64,000 nucleotides of DNA from Lunularia cruciata (Eukaryota; Streptophyta; Marchantiopsida; Lunulariales; Lunulariaceae), in the NCBI GenBank assembly GCA_948567375.1, contig OX419761.1:8036243-8100242 (forward strand), in the 5' to 3' direction. The translations under genes and the position numbers were made by a program. Shown here one piece after another: positions 11,691-22,782 of this stretch (positions are counted from its first letter, which is position 1; every line of letters begins with the position of its first letter). The notes under the pieces are model-generated. The model had not been told where the DNA came from. It did not search any database and worked only from the letters and a program-made list of their open reading frames with translations.

Positions 11691-12412
11691 TGTAATACTA
11701 CGAGGATAGGAGACCTAAAGAAAACACACACTTTCAAACCCAAAGGAGCACCTTCTCTTTATTATATAGACAAAGAGGATCTCTTCTAAGGAAGCTCCAC
11801 CATAGGATTAGGCACACAGATAGTTGACATGTCAGCAAGCTTGACCCTTGGATTACTTACTTGGATGGGTGGCCTGTTTGTCCTGGTCTTATCTGGTTGG
11901 TCAAACAAGCTTTGACCAAAGGGAATATTTTAGGGAATCTTCCTATAGGAATCTTATAATCACGTGGGTGAGGTATCGTTGGAAGCTCTCAATGAGACAA
12001 AGCAAGGAAGAGGGAAGGCCAATGCTTTCTCTATTGGGGAGAAATCAACACATTTTTGAGGCCTAATTTATCCGTTTAGGCTCCAAAATTGCCTTCAAAG
12101 ATTTCAGACATATTTTGGTTCCTACTCTATTAGTAGAAGTCCCCTTTTGGTGATACCTCTTTCTAATCTATTTAGTCCATCATGTGTAACATCTTTCCAG
12201 ATGTTACCACACCAATTCTCACCTTTAAATCATATGTCTAGCTATTGGTTCTAAGGTTTTCAAGTCTATTTTAGTTTCTGCCCTATTAATAGAAGTACCC
12301 TTTTGGTGATACTTCTCTCTGATCAATTTTGACCATCATGTATAACATCATTCCAGATGTTACCTAACTAAATTTCACGTCTAGATCATATGACTAGCTC
12401 TAGGTATTACAC
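11691..12412 (-). repeat. element A 5' LTR
   Basis: A 722-base LTR with the same ends as the 3' LTR (TGTAATAC, GTATTACA) and about 10 percent divergence from it over the stretch compared by eye. It borders an inverted relative at 12413. Confidence 0.9.
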
Positions 12413-12742
12413 CTTCCCTCCCCCAAACTTTGTCTTCTTGAGAGCTTTCCAACGGTACTTCACCCACATGATATGGAGATTCCTATAGGAAGATTATCTA
12501 AAGATTCCCTCCACTCAAAGATGGTTTGGCCAACTAGATAGGATCAGAACCAACATGTCGCCCATGCATGAAACAATCAAACGTCATAACTTGCTTACAA
12601 GGTACCAATCCATGTATTTGATCCTTTGGAGGAGTCCCCTTTGCTATTAATACAATCAAGGTGCTCCTTTGGTGCATTTGAGTTTGAGTGTGAAACTTGT
12701 GTTTTCTATTTTGTGTCTCTCTACTATCCTTAGTACATTACA
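12413..12742 (-). repeat. inverted, truncated LTR related to family 1
   Basis: The reverse complement of this block aligns with the family 1 LTR. It begins TGTAATGTAC at 12742, passes a GGAGCACCTT phrase and the CCTATCTAGTTGGCC segment, and ends at GGGGGAGGGAAGG next to the 5' LTR of element A. It is more diverged than the A, B and solo copies, so it is a sister subfamily. Abutting A's LTR tail to tail, it forms an imperfect large inverted repeat. Confidence 0.75.
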
Positions 12743-14999
12743 CCACATCTTCAATTACTAAGCCCACAAGTGACTCTACCCACACATCTTGTACATTTGG
12801 ATCTTGCAACAAATCCTTTTCCCCATATCTCTTGTTATTTATCCGTTCCCATAGCAGCTCATTAGCATGTGCTTCCAATATAGTCTTGCAAAGGACAATT
12901 CACGCCTTAGACAAGGCCCTTTTTGACTATCAACATTAGATCATTAAGTTGATGCCAAACATGTATACCAAATGTTATCTCTAGACTTGCTTGATATGTG
13001 AATTTTTTTTCAGGAAGGAGAGGTTGTGAATATAAAACACTTTATCATCTGTTCTATTTTTTTTCCTTATGTCTCCTATCAAAGTGTTAACCCAAAAATT
13101 TGAGAGTTGAAATATCACCTAACACTCACTTACTCTATGATATACCCCTTCCACTCTGCTCTACTTGTACCTCCATGGCCAATATTCTCTTCAATAACAA
13201 GTCTCTCCTAGTTCTTCAATACCTAAAGTGTGTCACTTCCTCACTCTTTTAAGAAGAAGGATGATCTACTCTCATAGAAAAGGAACTCTAATCTGATATC
13301 ATTATAACTTGGATACACACAAAGACCTCCAAAAGTAAGTGGGGTCTTACTTTTGGAGGTTAACTATTAACTATCAACTATCATTATCTCTTCTTCACAT
13401 ACTATACCTCTAACTCAAAGCCCAATCATCATCCCTGACACTAGGATATGGGATATAAGATAAACACAACTAATAGACTAGTCAAAGATTTGCTTACAAT
13501 TCTTATCCAAATATGCTTAACTTCTCTCATAAGTTACTCTTCCCTTTACTTAAGAGTCTATACTTAACTTCATCCATAGGTTCTCATCAATTATTTACTA
13601 TCCAATTTCCTTGACTATATGAAACGTTTAACACTAGTCCTAATTAACCAAAAATAGTTACTTCACTCATCATGTTCAAAATATTAAAGATGTCTTCCAA
13701 GAATTCAACCAAAAAAAATTCCATGACAAAGCTATCATAAATAGTAGAAATTGATTATGCAATAAGGTGGTAATTTACTATATTAATTTGGTAATTTTTT
13801 GTCATATTTATTATTATAAAATTCTAGAAAATACTCTGGGGAGTTCTGAGGAAGATTTATAAATAGATTTAGAAGGTATTGAACACTATTTCTAGAGATT
13901 GAGTACTAGTAAGATATCGGCATTCTTCTTAAGGATTGAGTATCTTGGTTGGGAAGTTAATGATTAACTTTACTTTGTAGAAGATGACTTAAAGCATTCC
14001 TTGCGTTTTACTTAAAATCCTACAAAATAATAAAATTCATCTCAAGTTACTAAAAGCATATTTGATAAATTTTAGGTTCTATATTATATATAAACTAATC
14101 TAATTACAATTATATGAAAATTATTATTATTTCAATGTTTGGATAACTTACTAATTTCCTCTCTATTTAACCATATTAGTCTCCAATTCTAGACAATCCT
14201 CATTCACCCTCCAAATTCTAAATTAGAGAATGAGGGTCCAATCACTAAGATGAACTTCATCTACACGTTTATACCCCGTTTCAATAAATCAAATTTGGTT
14301 TATGAACTTGTTAACATCCTTAATTTTTTCATGATACTTTGAAACAAAATATATCAATTCGGTAATCTGTTCATTTTACAAACTACATATCATCAAAACC
14401 TTCGTAGTCACAATTAGAACGGCTCATATGTCACACAAAGGTGTTCGTACTACTCCTCTAAAGTGTTTCATACTGACAATTTACCTCAAACTTTAGCATA
14501 TCTCTATAGTAAATTAAGGGGGTTGATATTTACACACTCATTTTTATATTTCCGCATTCCCCGCCCAGTTTGGGAGTTTTAGCTTACACCTCCCGTCAAG
14601 TTGTGGAATTTTAAATTAGCAAATGCACTTTCACTTATATCTCATCGCCTTGGCAAAAACCCAAGTACAAGTGTAATTGAATTTAGGACGTGTCTATATC
14701 AAAAACAAAAATCGTAGTTGAACTCTTATTAATCTAATCTAATATTAATCTAATCTAAGACTCCTAATACTAAGCAAAACCTCACGTACAAATGTAAAGA
14801 AATTTCAAATGTAATAAATATCAAAAACCATATTGAACTCTTACTAATCTAAAACTCCCAATAATTGGCCCGAAGGTTGGAAATATAAAATAAGAGTGTG
14901 AAATTATCAATTCCCATTAACAATCCAACTTAGAAAACTAGGATATTCCAGGATGTAAAAAATGATTCACGACCCTAGTAACAAGATACTCGACCGGGA
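12743..14999. other. AT-rich gene-poor spacer
   Basis: About 2.2 kb of AT-rich sequence without a recognisable coding region, RNA gene or LTR. The only notable structure is a short perfect inverted repeat at 13325-13360 (15-base arms, 6-base loop; arms CCTCCAAAAGTAAG and its complement). Confidence 0.5.
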
Positions 15000-15509
15000 C
15001 ATGAATCATGACAGTGACAATAGTCGATAGCACGATTTGCGGAGGGCTCGCATCTTCCCGGTCGGCGTGCGTCGATCTTGCAAATGTAGTGTAGAGTCCA
15101 GTTTCCTCAATAGATCTTTGGGAAGTCCACCGACGATTGTTAGAATCATTAGATTCCAGTTCTTGCTATAGTTTCGTGGATTCCATAGATTCCTGCACAT
15201 CCCGACACCGATGGGATGCTGTGGCGATGTGGACTGTGGATCCTCAGCCGTCTGGAGGTCAATTTGAGTCTCCAGTTTGTCAAATTAGGTGGAGGAAGGC
15301 AGCAAATGCTTTGCGTGTTGATATAAGCCGCGAAAGACCATCGTCCGCGATCTGAATTATGATTTTGGCGTGGATTGAGAGCAACTTTTGAGGCATCGAA
15401 CGTCATCTGTTGAAGTTGGAGAGAGGAGAGTATTGCAAGTGTTGGTGGTGGGGACGACGATTTAGGGATTGTCGATGTCCTGTGGAAGGAAAGGACAATT
15501 TGCTGAGCG
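15000..15509 (+). promoter_or_regulatory. presumed 5' region of the LTO1-INH3 locus
   Basis: GC content rises sharply at about 15000 compared with the AT-rich spacer, and purine-rich GGAGAGAGGAGAG occurs at about 15419-15431. Small frames are open on both strands but none resembles a known protein. I take this as promoter and 5' leader by position only. No TATA box or start site could be fixed, and several upstream ATGs precede 15510. Confidence 0.35.
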
Positions 15510-15950
15510 ATGCCGGGGTTTGTAAGCAGAGGGACTCAAGAGGATATTTTCGAATCGTCACTGAATTTGGAGGGATCACATTATCAGCAAGGGTTTGAGG
15601 AGGGGTTCGCTGATGGGATTGGAGCTGGCAGGGAGGAAGGGAAGGAGGTAGGATTGAAGTCCGGTTTCCAGGTCGGAGAGGAGGTTGGATTTTACACCGG
15701 TTGTGCTGATATTTGGAAGGCAGCCGTGGGGATTGAGGCCAGTGCGTTTTCGGCTCGCGCGCAGCGGGGCATAAAGCAGTTTGAGGAGTTGTTGCGTGCG
15801 TATCCGATTGCAAATCCTGAGGACGAGCGCGTTCAGGATTTGTTGGAAGGTATAAGGGTGAAATTCCAAGCCATACTGTCGATGCTGTCTATTCAGCTCC
15901 AGTATCCTGGACACCCCAAAGCGCGCAGTGTAGATGATGCATCCTTTTAG
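15510..15950 (+). CDS. LTO1: Yae1/LTO1 (ORAOV1) family protein, deca-GX3 motif
   Basis: This intact intronless gene encodes 146 residues. After MPGF comes EDIFESSLNLE, the conserved N-terminal helix of the family. Ten glycines then follow at every fourth position (28, 32, 36, 40, 44, 48, 52, 56, 60 and 64), the deca-GX3 motif that defines the Yae1/Lto1 domain, then GFYTGC and a C-terminal helical region. In yeast and human, Yae1-Lto1 is an adaptor that brings the cytosolic Fe-S targeting complex to the ABC protein Rli1/ABCE1 for ribosome recycling. Lto1 uses a C-terminal aromatic residue for docking, and this protein ends ASF, compatible with that. The start is chosen because it directly precedes the conserved N-terminus; its context is moderate (GCGATGC). 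The length fits the family. A PP1 inhibitor gene follows 75 bases downstream in the same frame. Confidence 0.93.
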   Translation: MPGFVSRGTQEDIFESSLNLEGSHYQQGFEEGFADGIGAGREEGKEVGLKSGFQVGEEVGFYTGCADIWKAAVGIEASAFSARAQRGIKQFEELLRAYPIANPEDERVQDLLEGIRVKFQAILSMLSIQLQYPGHPKARSVDDASF

Positions 15951-16025
15951 GTTTTGGCAGAAAGGTGTGAAATTGGATAGGAATTGAACATCAAGAGGGA
16001 GATCTTGCAATCGGTGTTTGTTGCA
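15951..16025 (+). promoter_or_regulatory. 75-base LTO1-INH3 intercistronic spacer without ATG
   Basis: The gap between the LTO1 stop (15948-15950) and the INH3 start holds no ATG on the + strand. It has no TATA-like element and is too short for an ordinary plant promoter plus leader. It includes TTTTGGCAG at 15952-15960, which could act as a 3' splice site for an alternative transcript that skips LTO1. The INH3 start context GCAATGG has a purine at -3 and G at +4, stronger than that of LTO1. This suits downstream initiation, but that is inference. Confidence 0.45.
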
Positions 16026-16439
16026 ATGGCTCAGCAAGGAGGCCCTGGCACGCAGCGAACTAGCCTAACTGTGACGACTGAGACCGTTCAAGAGCAGCTT
16101 ATTATTCCTGCGCACGCGCGAGAAGAGGCAGTTACCTTAGTTTTGCGGCCACGGAAACAGGTTTCCTGGAGAGATGGGACCGTGGATAATGAGCATATGC
16201 AGAAGAAGAGCTCGAAAATCTGCTGTATTTTCCACAAGAAGGAATCGCTAGAAGACTACAGCGATGATGAACATACCAATGAGAAGGAGAAGGGTCCTTG
16301 TCATGGGCATTCACATATAGAGGATGGATCGGGACCAAGTGGTGGGCACGATGATAAGAGCGCGCAAGAAAATGGTGAAAGCAAGGACATATTACCACGA
16401 GCAAACGGAAAGCAGCCGGTTGAATACGAAGAATCATGA
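16026..16439 (+). CDS. INH3: protein phosphatase 1 inhibitor-3 (PPP1R11 / YPI1 family)
   Basis: This intact intronless gene encodes 137 residues. Residues 36-71 carry the family core: [20 protein letters not shown], with the PP1-docking RVxF-type motif K-Q-V-S-W at 44-48, then HMQKKSSK and the CCIFHK box at 66-71. An acidic Ser/Asp stretch follows (DYSDDE), then a His-rich CHGHSH segment and a hydrophilic low-complexity tail. The family is a small disordered inhibitor and regulator of the PP1 catalytic subunit, mainly nuclear, essential for embryo development in Arabidopsis. It is somewhat longer than angiosperm homologues (about 105-120 residues) because of the tail. The ATG at 16026 is chosen; an in-frame extension to 15984 has only a TTG. 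The close spacing to LTO1 suggests shared transcription. Confidence 0.92.
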   Translation: MAQQGGPGTQRTSLTVTTETVQEQLIIPAHAREEAVTLVLRPRKQVSWRDGTVDNEHMQKKSSKICCIFHKKESLEDYSDDEHTNEKEKGPCHGHSHIEDGSGPSGGHDDKSAQENGESKDILPRANGKQPVEYEES

Positions 16440-18830
16440 CCAAATTGTCTTTTTCTTAGATAATTTCCAAAGTTGATGTTTACTTTACCTTCTTTAGGTC
16501 GAAGAGTGTGTTGTGAAGTATCCATGCGGGATTGGATGTGCCCTGCTTGCGAGGTACTAAGCTGAGCCCTCGATCTGTGTAGGCACAGATGTCATGGACA
16601 AAGAGTCAAGTTTGATTGACGGTGTCATTCTCGTGATAAGTGGGAAATTTGTCTCCAGCAAAGCCTGGTTGATAGGGCTAGGTACTCGCAAACTACATCA
16701 CGTGTTCTTATCTGAATACTCGCATCTCGGCGACAAATGCTCTCTTTGGTTCAGAAGGAAGTTAGTGCTACAACTCTGAAGAGCTAGAGGGATTTTGGGC
16801 AGTCTGACTTGCAAAGTGGCCACCAAAGGTAAAAGAACCTCGAGTTCCAGGATACTGTGAGTTGTGTATCAGCAATTCACGATGTATGCCGCAACTTTCA
16901 AGATTTGTGTTGCCTGCTGGGGATAATCCGGGTTGCTGAGCGGAAACTTTTCGTTTCTCAGGAGTCTAACTAGACATTATGACTTTCTTTCACTAGAAAT
17001 ACAGTTGGCCGTCGTCACTTGCCCACCTGTCTCCACGAGGAGAACAGCCACTAGGCCGATGCTGGTGCTTTTCAAGCACTGTTGAGGTGTGAGCAGTACG
17101 ATGAAGTTGATATTCCTCAAGCTATGTTGTTGAATGGTCATTGATTTGTCTCTATCAATTACACAGCACAACTGCATTTACAACGAGAGTGATGCATACC
17201 GCGAATGCTCTCGGACCGATTCTTGACAATTGAATACATAATTTGCTATATTGCGATGCGAGACTCGTACATGTCGTGAAGAAGCTAAGTTCTACTCGTT
17301 TTGACGTTTATCCTTCTCCGTATCATTCCCTACGTCCGTCTGAATATGCACGTGCCTGCATTTGGCGTCCAGATATGCGCGTTTCATGTCTCCTCTTCTT
17401 GAGGTTAACTACAAAGCCGGAGTTTTGGCTCATCACATTGTATTAATCTGAATGTAGATTTGCTTTCGATGGTTTTTGCGTCCAGCTGGTGCATATGCCG
17501 CCTGATATATCTGATCATTGTGAAGTGTTACTGTGACTAATCGTTGTTTCAACGTTTTACTTGGCCGTAAATAAGAGCTTAGGTAGGATGAAGCTGATTG
17601 AAAATTTGCTAAATCCGGAGATGATTCATTCCTTTTACCTCTGTCTATTAGTGCTGCAACTCATTTTCTCTGCAGGACCCGTCGTCACGAAATAGACTTC
17701 ATCAGAGCAAGTTCCTTATATTGTGTAGAAGATGATGCAAAAGTATAGGGTGAGAGCAAGCAAGTGCTGTACCTTGTATGCTACTTATTGCTGGGTGCAA
17801 TGGCAGCTTATGTTTCTGATGATTCTTATTCTATTTAAGATCTGTTTCAGTACTCGAGCAAGTCCTCACCAAATCGTTTTCTTGGAGACATAGTCTGTTG
17901 CGCTCGCGACTAGATCCTTTATTACATGCTATGCTAGCGGGTTGTTTACAGCAGATTGTGTGTCCCACAACGTAGTATGTCCTTTATTGACGTGAGTCAT
18001 AATGTATGATACAACGAGACTATGCCATCCTTGACCGGAGTTTTAATAGAGTTGTACGTGAGATTTGTGACGTGTATGTTGGTGGTTCGAGTTCCCAAAT
18101 TATTGCTGACAAAGACGGATTCAAACTTGCTCGTCACGTCGGTCAGAGAAACATCTTTATTCTCGCTCTCTTTTCCTTCCTATGTCGGAACTCTAAATGG
18201 ACTGCAGTCTATGACTAAAGCCCTGTCAATGGATCAATCAATTCCACTGCTACTGCATTTTCGTCTTAGCCAGGTAGCGATGCATCTCGAGATGTATATG
18301 CATATTATGACAAAAACAATCCCATCCCTCTGAAGAGTGCCAGAAATCGTTAAGTGCATTTACCATCCTCGAAGTGCACACCTTCCCCGACAAAGAATCA
18401 TGATTAGAGTGTACTGTTCACGTTCGAATATCTTACTCAATTATTTGTGATGCAAGTCTTAAGAATGGTAATTTTGTCTTCGTCTTACTTATTGCATCAT
18501 CATCCAAGAGCTCAAGTGTTGACAGTGGCGAGGTACCGATGGAGAATCTCTAAACGTGAATGAAACTTTCGTGAAGTTCTAAAATGTATCTCTTTGGAGT
18601 TGCGTATATGAACAGAGCGCTTGCCTGGACATTCATGAGATTGTAAGCAATACTTTTCTGTAAAAGCAGTTCTTTCTCGAAATCTTGATCTAATTACAAA
18701 TTGCATCCCAAAATGAAAATTTGATATCAAAACTAGGAAACAGCTAAATTAGAAGCGAGGATATCTTCCTGTCTTCTTGAGAGGAAGACTCCTACTTCCT
18801 ATTCCATCCCTCTCGTCGTACGTCGGTTTT
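16440..18830. other. 3' flank of the gene pair, no further gene recognised
   Basis: GC content stays above that of the distant spacers to about 18500, so parts may be 3' UTR or old host intron or exon sequence. Open frames (such as 18006-18333, two overlapping frames) show no motif I recognise. No canonical AATAAA follows INH3 closely, though plant polyadenylation signals are loose. No repeats, LTRs or RNA genes were seen. Confidence 0.4.
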
Positions 18831-18863
18831 CTCCAAGTAAATATCTGATATTTACTTGGAGAA
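18831..18863. repeat. perfect short inverted repeat (hairpin)
   Basis: Arms TCTCCAAGTAAATA and TATTTACTTGGAGA surround a 5-base loop. A second, larger hairpin follows directly, so the pair may be the folded core of a small non-autonomous transposon. Confidence 0.7.
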
Positions 18864-18875
18864 ACCATACTCATA

Positions 18876-18923
18876 TCAACCATCTTATCGATCATCCATC
18901 CAATTGATAAGATGGTTGATATC
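18876..18923. repeat. second inverted repeat with 17-base arms
   Basis: ATATCAACCATCTTATC is repeated in reverse complement 14 bases later as GATAAGATGGTTGATAT. No coding function. Together with 18831-18863 it forms a double stem-loop next to a tandem array. Confidence 0.7.
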
Positions 18924-18966
18924 AATTGCTCTACCATCTTGTTATACTGGTTTATAATGATTTGAG

Positions 18967-19230
18967 AAAGAGTCTAAGCTATGATTGATTTCAATATGAA
19001 GGATAATATGTGAAATTGATCGCGGGCTTTACTTGCACCTTGGAGAATTATCTCAAAGAGTCTAAGCTATGATTGATTTCAATATGAAGGATAATATGTG
19101 AAATTGATTGCGGGCTTTACTTGCACCTTGGAGAATTATCTCAAAGAGTCTAAGCTATGATTGATTTCAATATGAAGGATAATATGTGAAATTGATTGCG
19201 GGCTTTACTTGCACCTTGGAGAATTATCTC
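18967..19230. repeat. tandem array, 3 x 88 bp
   Basis: Three head-to-tail units start at 18967, 19055 and 19143. Each begins AAAGAGTCTAAGC and ends GAGAATTATCTC. Units differ by about one base (GATCGCGGG against GATTGCGGG), so the amplification is recent relative to the surrounding fossils. A fourth unit does not continue beyond 19230. There is no coding capacity across the array. Confidence 0.92.
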
Positions 19231-20669
19231 AAATTTTCCTATGGAGTTTGTGTGATTACGACTCCACATTAATTCAGAAATGAAAATTCTGTAAACCAAG
19301 TTTTATCAATCTAAGTTCACTCCAACCATTTCCTCTTCTAGATTACTTGACATAATCATCTGCGAGAGAGAAAAGCCACATTCATCAACTAGTCACTTTG
19401 GGTCCATTGAACTGCAAACGTCCAAGAGTTCCTAGATTTTCGCACCAATCTTTCCAAGCTTCGCGAGGCTTGGAAAGATTTCACATTTCGTCCTTTATAC
19501 TAAGATTTCTTGTGTAAAGCCAAAAGCTCTCGAGGGTTTTGTAAGCTCGCGAGGGTCTTGTAAGTTTTTGTCTTGGAGTAAGTAAATTGGGTGTTTTAGA
19601 TTTAGTTTTTAAATATCCATAAAAATTTATACGGGTGGTTACTCGTCAAAATTCTACCAGTAATGGGGTCAAGGGTACAACTAAAATTTACGGGTGTTCC
19701 GTCCATAGTAGTAAATAACATATCGAAAATCAAAATTATGGCCCTTACGTTTTTACGAGTGACGGGAACGGGAACCGGTCCCGTAGCTTGTAACTGTGCC
19801 GTAATTGAATAATTAATAACCTAAGATCAAATTTCAAATTTGAAGAGCAAGAGTCGTTTTAGAGTTGATAACAAGGCCCAAATACTTGACACATAGATAC
19901 ACATTTCATTTCTTGCTCGTATTGGTGGACCTAGATAATCCATTTCATTTCTTGCTCGCATTGGTGTCATTACAATCAATATTTTGTAGTACAACGTTGT
20001 GACATTTCATTTCAATTCACATTGAGATGTTTTAATTCAAAATTTTGATCTGGAAGGAATCTCGCGCACGAGTACCCGAGAGAAAATCGGGAAAAACTGA
20101 GAGAAAGGACTGTAAAATCGGGAGAAGTTCAAAACGGAGTTTAGGGGGATCGAGTTACAAATGAATAAAATTGGGAGAAGGAAGATAGAGGGGAAATTCT
20201 AGACGGTTAGAGGGAGATCGCTTGAGCTGAGAAAATCGAGAAGAGTCTTAGAGGGAGAGCAATCGCTCAATTTGTAGCATGCTCATGAAATACTGAAAGC
20301 TGAATTATTCAATGAATACTCAAATTGTTATAAAATGAACTATAGAGTGCAAGCCGCACAGACCCAACACCCGCGCATTCCATGGGTCCCGCTCGTAACA
20401 CAAGACTTTATCATTCTTTTCTGGTTCTCCATTTCCGGGTTGTCTTTTCTCAATCTTGTGTAAATACTTTGAGCGGGATGTCATGCTTAAGGACTCTATG
20501 CGGGGATGTTCTGGAATTATATGCTTATTATATGGAAACTGCATCACGCCTAGGGTCCTTAAGCATATGCTAGGTCCTCTGCGGTCCTAGTTCTGGAATT
20601 ATATGGGGTGATGGACACGGGATTCCATTCATTGGTTAGGGAATGCATTGGAGTTTATCATGTTAGGTA
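19231..20669. other. spacer with no recognised gene
   Basis: AT-rich sequence with small local repeats, such as CATTTCATTTCTTGCTCG twice near 19909 and 19941, and ACGGGAACGGGAACC at 19757. A purine-rich stretch with many GGGAGA motifs runs 20080-20260. Small frames at 20320-20573 show no recognisable protein. Confidence 0.4.
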
Positions 20670-21290
20670 CTAGGGGTCCCATGTTCACTCTCATACTTTA
20701 TAGTATTTTTAGATAACATATATCCATTGTTCTACAAAAGACACTGGCTAGTGCAATCCATAGGAGAGCAATCACACTAGGTGATACTTTTTCAAATGCT
20801 TCAATTGTTTGTAGACACTGCAACTTGTATAGCTTGGATATCTTAGGTGATGTAGGGCAGATTTCTCATATCTACAAAATCTACTCTAAAATGGGCTTAG
20901 CCCCATTTTATCTAATTTGTCTCACCCTTGTATGGCTCACAGTATTAAATAGTTAAAAGGGATAAGAGGAAAAAGCGACAGTGTAGAAAACTCCAAGGAT
21001 GGGTCTTCCCATCCTTCCAGTTTTCTATGCACTTTTCCTCTTAGGATGGATGTGGATGCTCTAGTTGTGTGTAGACTGTAAGACTTACATAGCTCGGATA
21101 TCTTAGGTGCAGTAGGGTAGGGCAGGGCAGATTTCTCATATAAATGGGGCTTAGCCCCATTCTACCTTTTTTTTTTCTCTCCCTTGTAGGGCTTGATGGG
21201 GTCTTCCCATCTTATGTTTTTTCTACGCAGTCCCCTTATCTCTTCTTTTAACTATTTAATACTTATCAGCTCGACCAAAGATTTATCATC
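20670..21290 (+). repeat. dispersed repeat with internal ~260-bp duplication
   Basis: The block at 20670-20940 recurs inverted at 4230-4560. Inside it, the phrase around 20815-20920 (TAGCTTGGATATCTTAGGTG to GGGCTTAGCCCC) recurs diverged at about 21070-21165. Palindromic bits GGATGGGTCTTCCCATCC (20999-21016) and GGGGCTTAGCCCC stand out. AGTATTAAATAGTTAAAAGG near 20941 is repeated inverted near 21241, giving a fold-back of about 330 bases. The class is unknown; a non-autonomous fold-back transposon is possible. Confidence 0.55.
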
Positions 21291-22782
21291 ATCCTTGCTT
21301 GTCCATTTTAACTGTTTGATCCTTATGAGCCCGACCAAAGAATAAGTTCTGAAAAACTTAGATTTTCAGGCTGGACGGAGAGTTCGGCTTGAAGTTTGGG
21401 CTCGAGGTTCATGCATAAGAAACTATATTTTCAGGCCGGATAAAGAGTATAGCCACAAGAATGACTCGAACTTAACCCAACGATTTTTCACTTTCGGTGC
21501 AGAGTTCGGGCCCGATTTACAATTAGCTGAAAGAAATGACTACAGCTCATCTACAAATATTAAACTTTCAAGCTAGTCCGAAGCGGACTTTGGCCCAAAG
21601 ATAAAGATAAAATTTTGTTAAACTCTAGAAATTTGGTTAAGCTCTATTCTTGTCTGATATTCGTTCCTCTACTCTTGTGTAATCCTGGCTAGCAGTGTTT
21701 TTCTAAATTGTAAATGACATCAACAAACAACATTCTTGTTTGTTCCGGAGAGGTGTATGCTTATGGTTACTTAGTTAATCATCAAAAAGGTGTAGCTTTA
21801 TGAGATTCGACTGTTATTTTTACTCAATCATGAAAGAATACAGTCTCTCTCCTGTCCATTGAAATTGACCTAGCCAGCTCTACGGGATTAGATTATGATT
21901 TTTACTCAATCATGAAAAAACAATACAATCTCTCTCCTCTCCATTGAAATTGACTTATGCATTCAGCACTGCCTGTACATACTCTGATTTGGTTTATTTT
22001 GACAATGTTTTCGCTGGTCTCTTTCACTTCACTTTCACATCTCCACTCTGATTGATCTCAATGAAATTCTAAAACAAAACATATGTTTGAACACCGTGTG
22101 CTCAAACCAAACAAGATCCATACTTGTGCTTCTTGCATTTAGTTTGTCCTCTGGGATAGTGAATGAGACTTGCTAAATTAAATTAAGACACACGAGAATA
22201 TAGAAAACTTAGTTCACATAAAGATGAGCAACATCATTATCATGTCACATACTCACAAATATGGAGAAAACTTATTCTATATAAAGATTGGCAACATCAA
22301 TATCATCCTCGAGGGAACAAGGAACTAAGTTTATAATACACAATTTCACAAACAAGATCCCGATGGAATTACAAAGGAAGCAATTCACTAGCACTTTTAT
22401 TAAAAAGGTGGTTTACATGTCATAATCATCACTATCAATTTCAGAGTGAAAGTCTCCCATGGTTTCAATTTCAAGTGCAACCAATTTTGGATAAAACTCC
22501 CTCATGGTTTCAATTGCAAATTTTCAAGTCAGAAGTCACATTGCCTCTCTATTTTGCACCTTTTATGATTTTAACAAACCTTTGACATCAAAGGAAAGAA
22601 AGATTTTGAATCTTTATGAATTCATCCACCCAAAACTTTCAATATTTTCTTCTTCTCCCTTTTTCTTTCTCCTCTCTACATGTGGAAATGAGGATATTTT
22701 GCATGCTTCCCTTCCCTTCTCTTCTAACACATGTCATTCTTTGTATTACTACTACTAACCCATTTTGTCTTCTTATCACCTA
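21291..22782. other. AT-rich spacer
   Basis: No gene recognised. A diverged local duplication exists: GATTATGATTTTTACTCAATCATGAAA-like sequence with CAATCTCTCTCCTCTCCATTGAAATTGAC occurs near 21810-21870 and again near 21890-21950. Short frames such as 22504-22758 show no known motif. Confidence 0.4.

Larger units (their letters stand above)
4673..12412 (-). mobile_element. element A: old Ty3/gypsy chromovirus (family 1), nested insertions, broken
   Basis: This minus-strand element has LTRs at 11691-12412 (5') and 4673-5424 (3'). Both begin TGTAATAC and end GTATTACA. An initiator-Met PBS adjoins the 5' LTR and a purine tract adjoins the 3' LTR. In element order it carries gag, protease, reverse transcriptase, RNase H, integrase and a C-terminal chromodomain remnant, the chromovirus order. 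The coding region is broken in many places. A family 2 solo LTR lies between protease and RT, itself hosting a family 1 solo LTR. The LTR pair differs by about 10 percent over the stretch I compared by eye, so the insertion is old. Flanking five-base repeats do not match, suggesting that one end was rearranged. Confidence 0.9.

Noticed and set aside
12697-12939. 80-residue + strand ORF as a gene
   Set aside because: It straddles the end of an inverted LTR fragment and low-complexity spacer, with no motif.
15984-16025. N-terminal extension of INH3 (14 residues)
   Set aside because: It would start at TTG, not ATG. The conserved domain and a good ATG at 16026 make the shorter form the better call.
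15403-16037. Long minus-strand ORFs opposite LTO1
   Set aside because: Pro/Ser/His-rich shadows of the LTO1 reading frame with no motif of their own. The + strand carries the recognised family.
18967-19230. CRISPR-like array
   Set aside because: Units are contiguous 88-base tandem repeats with no spacers, in a plant nuclear context.
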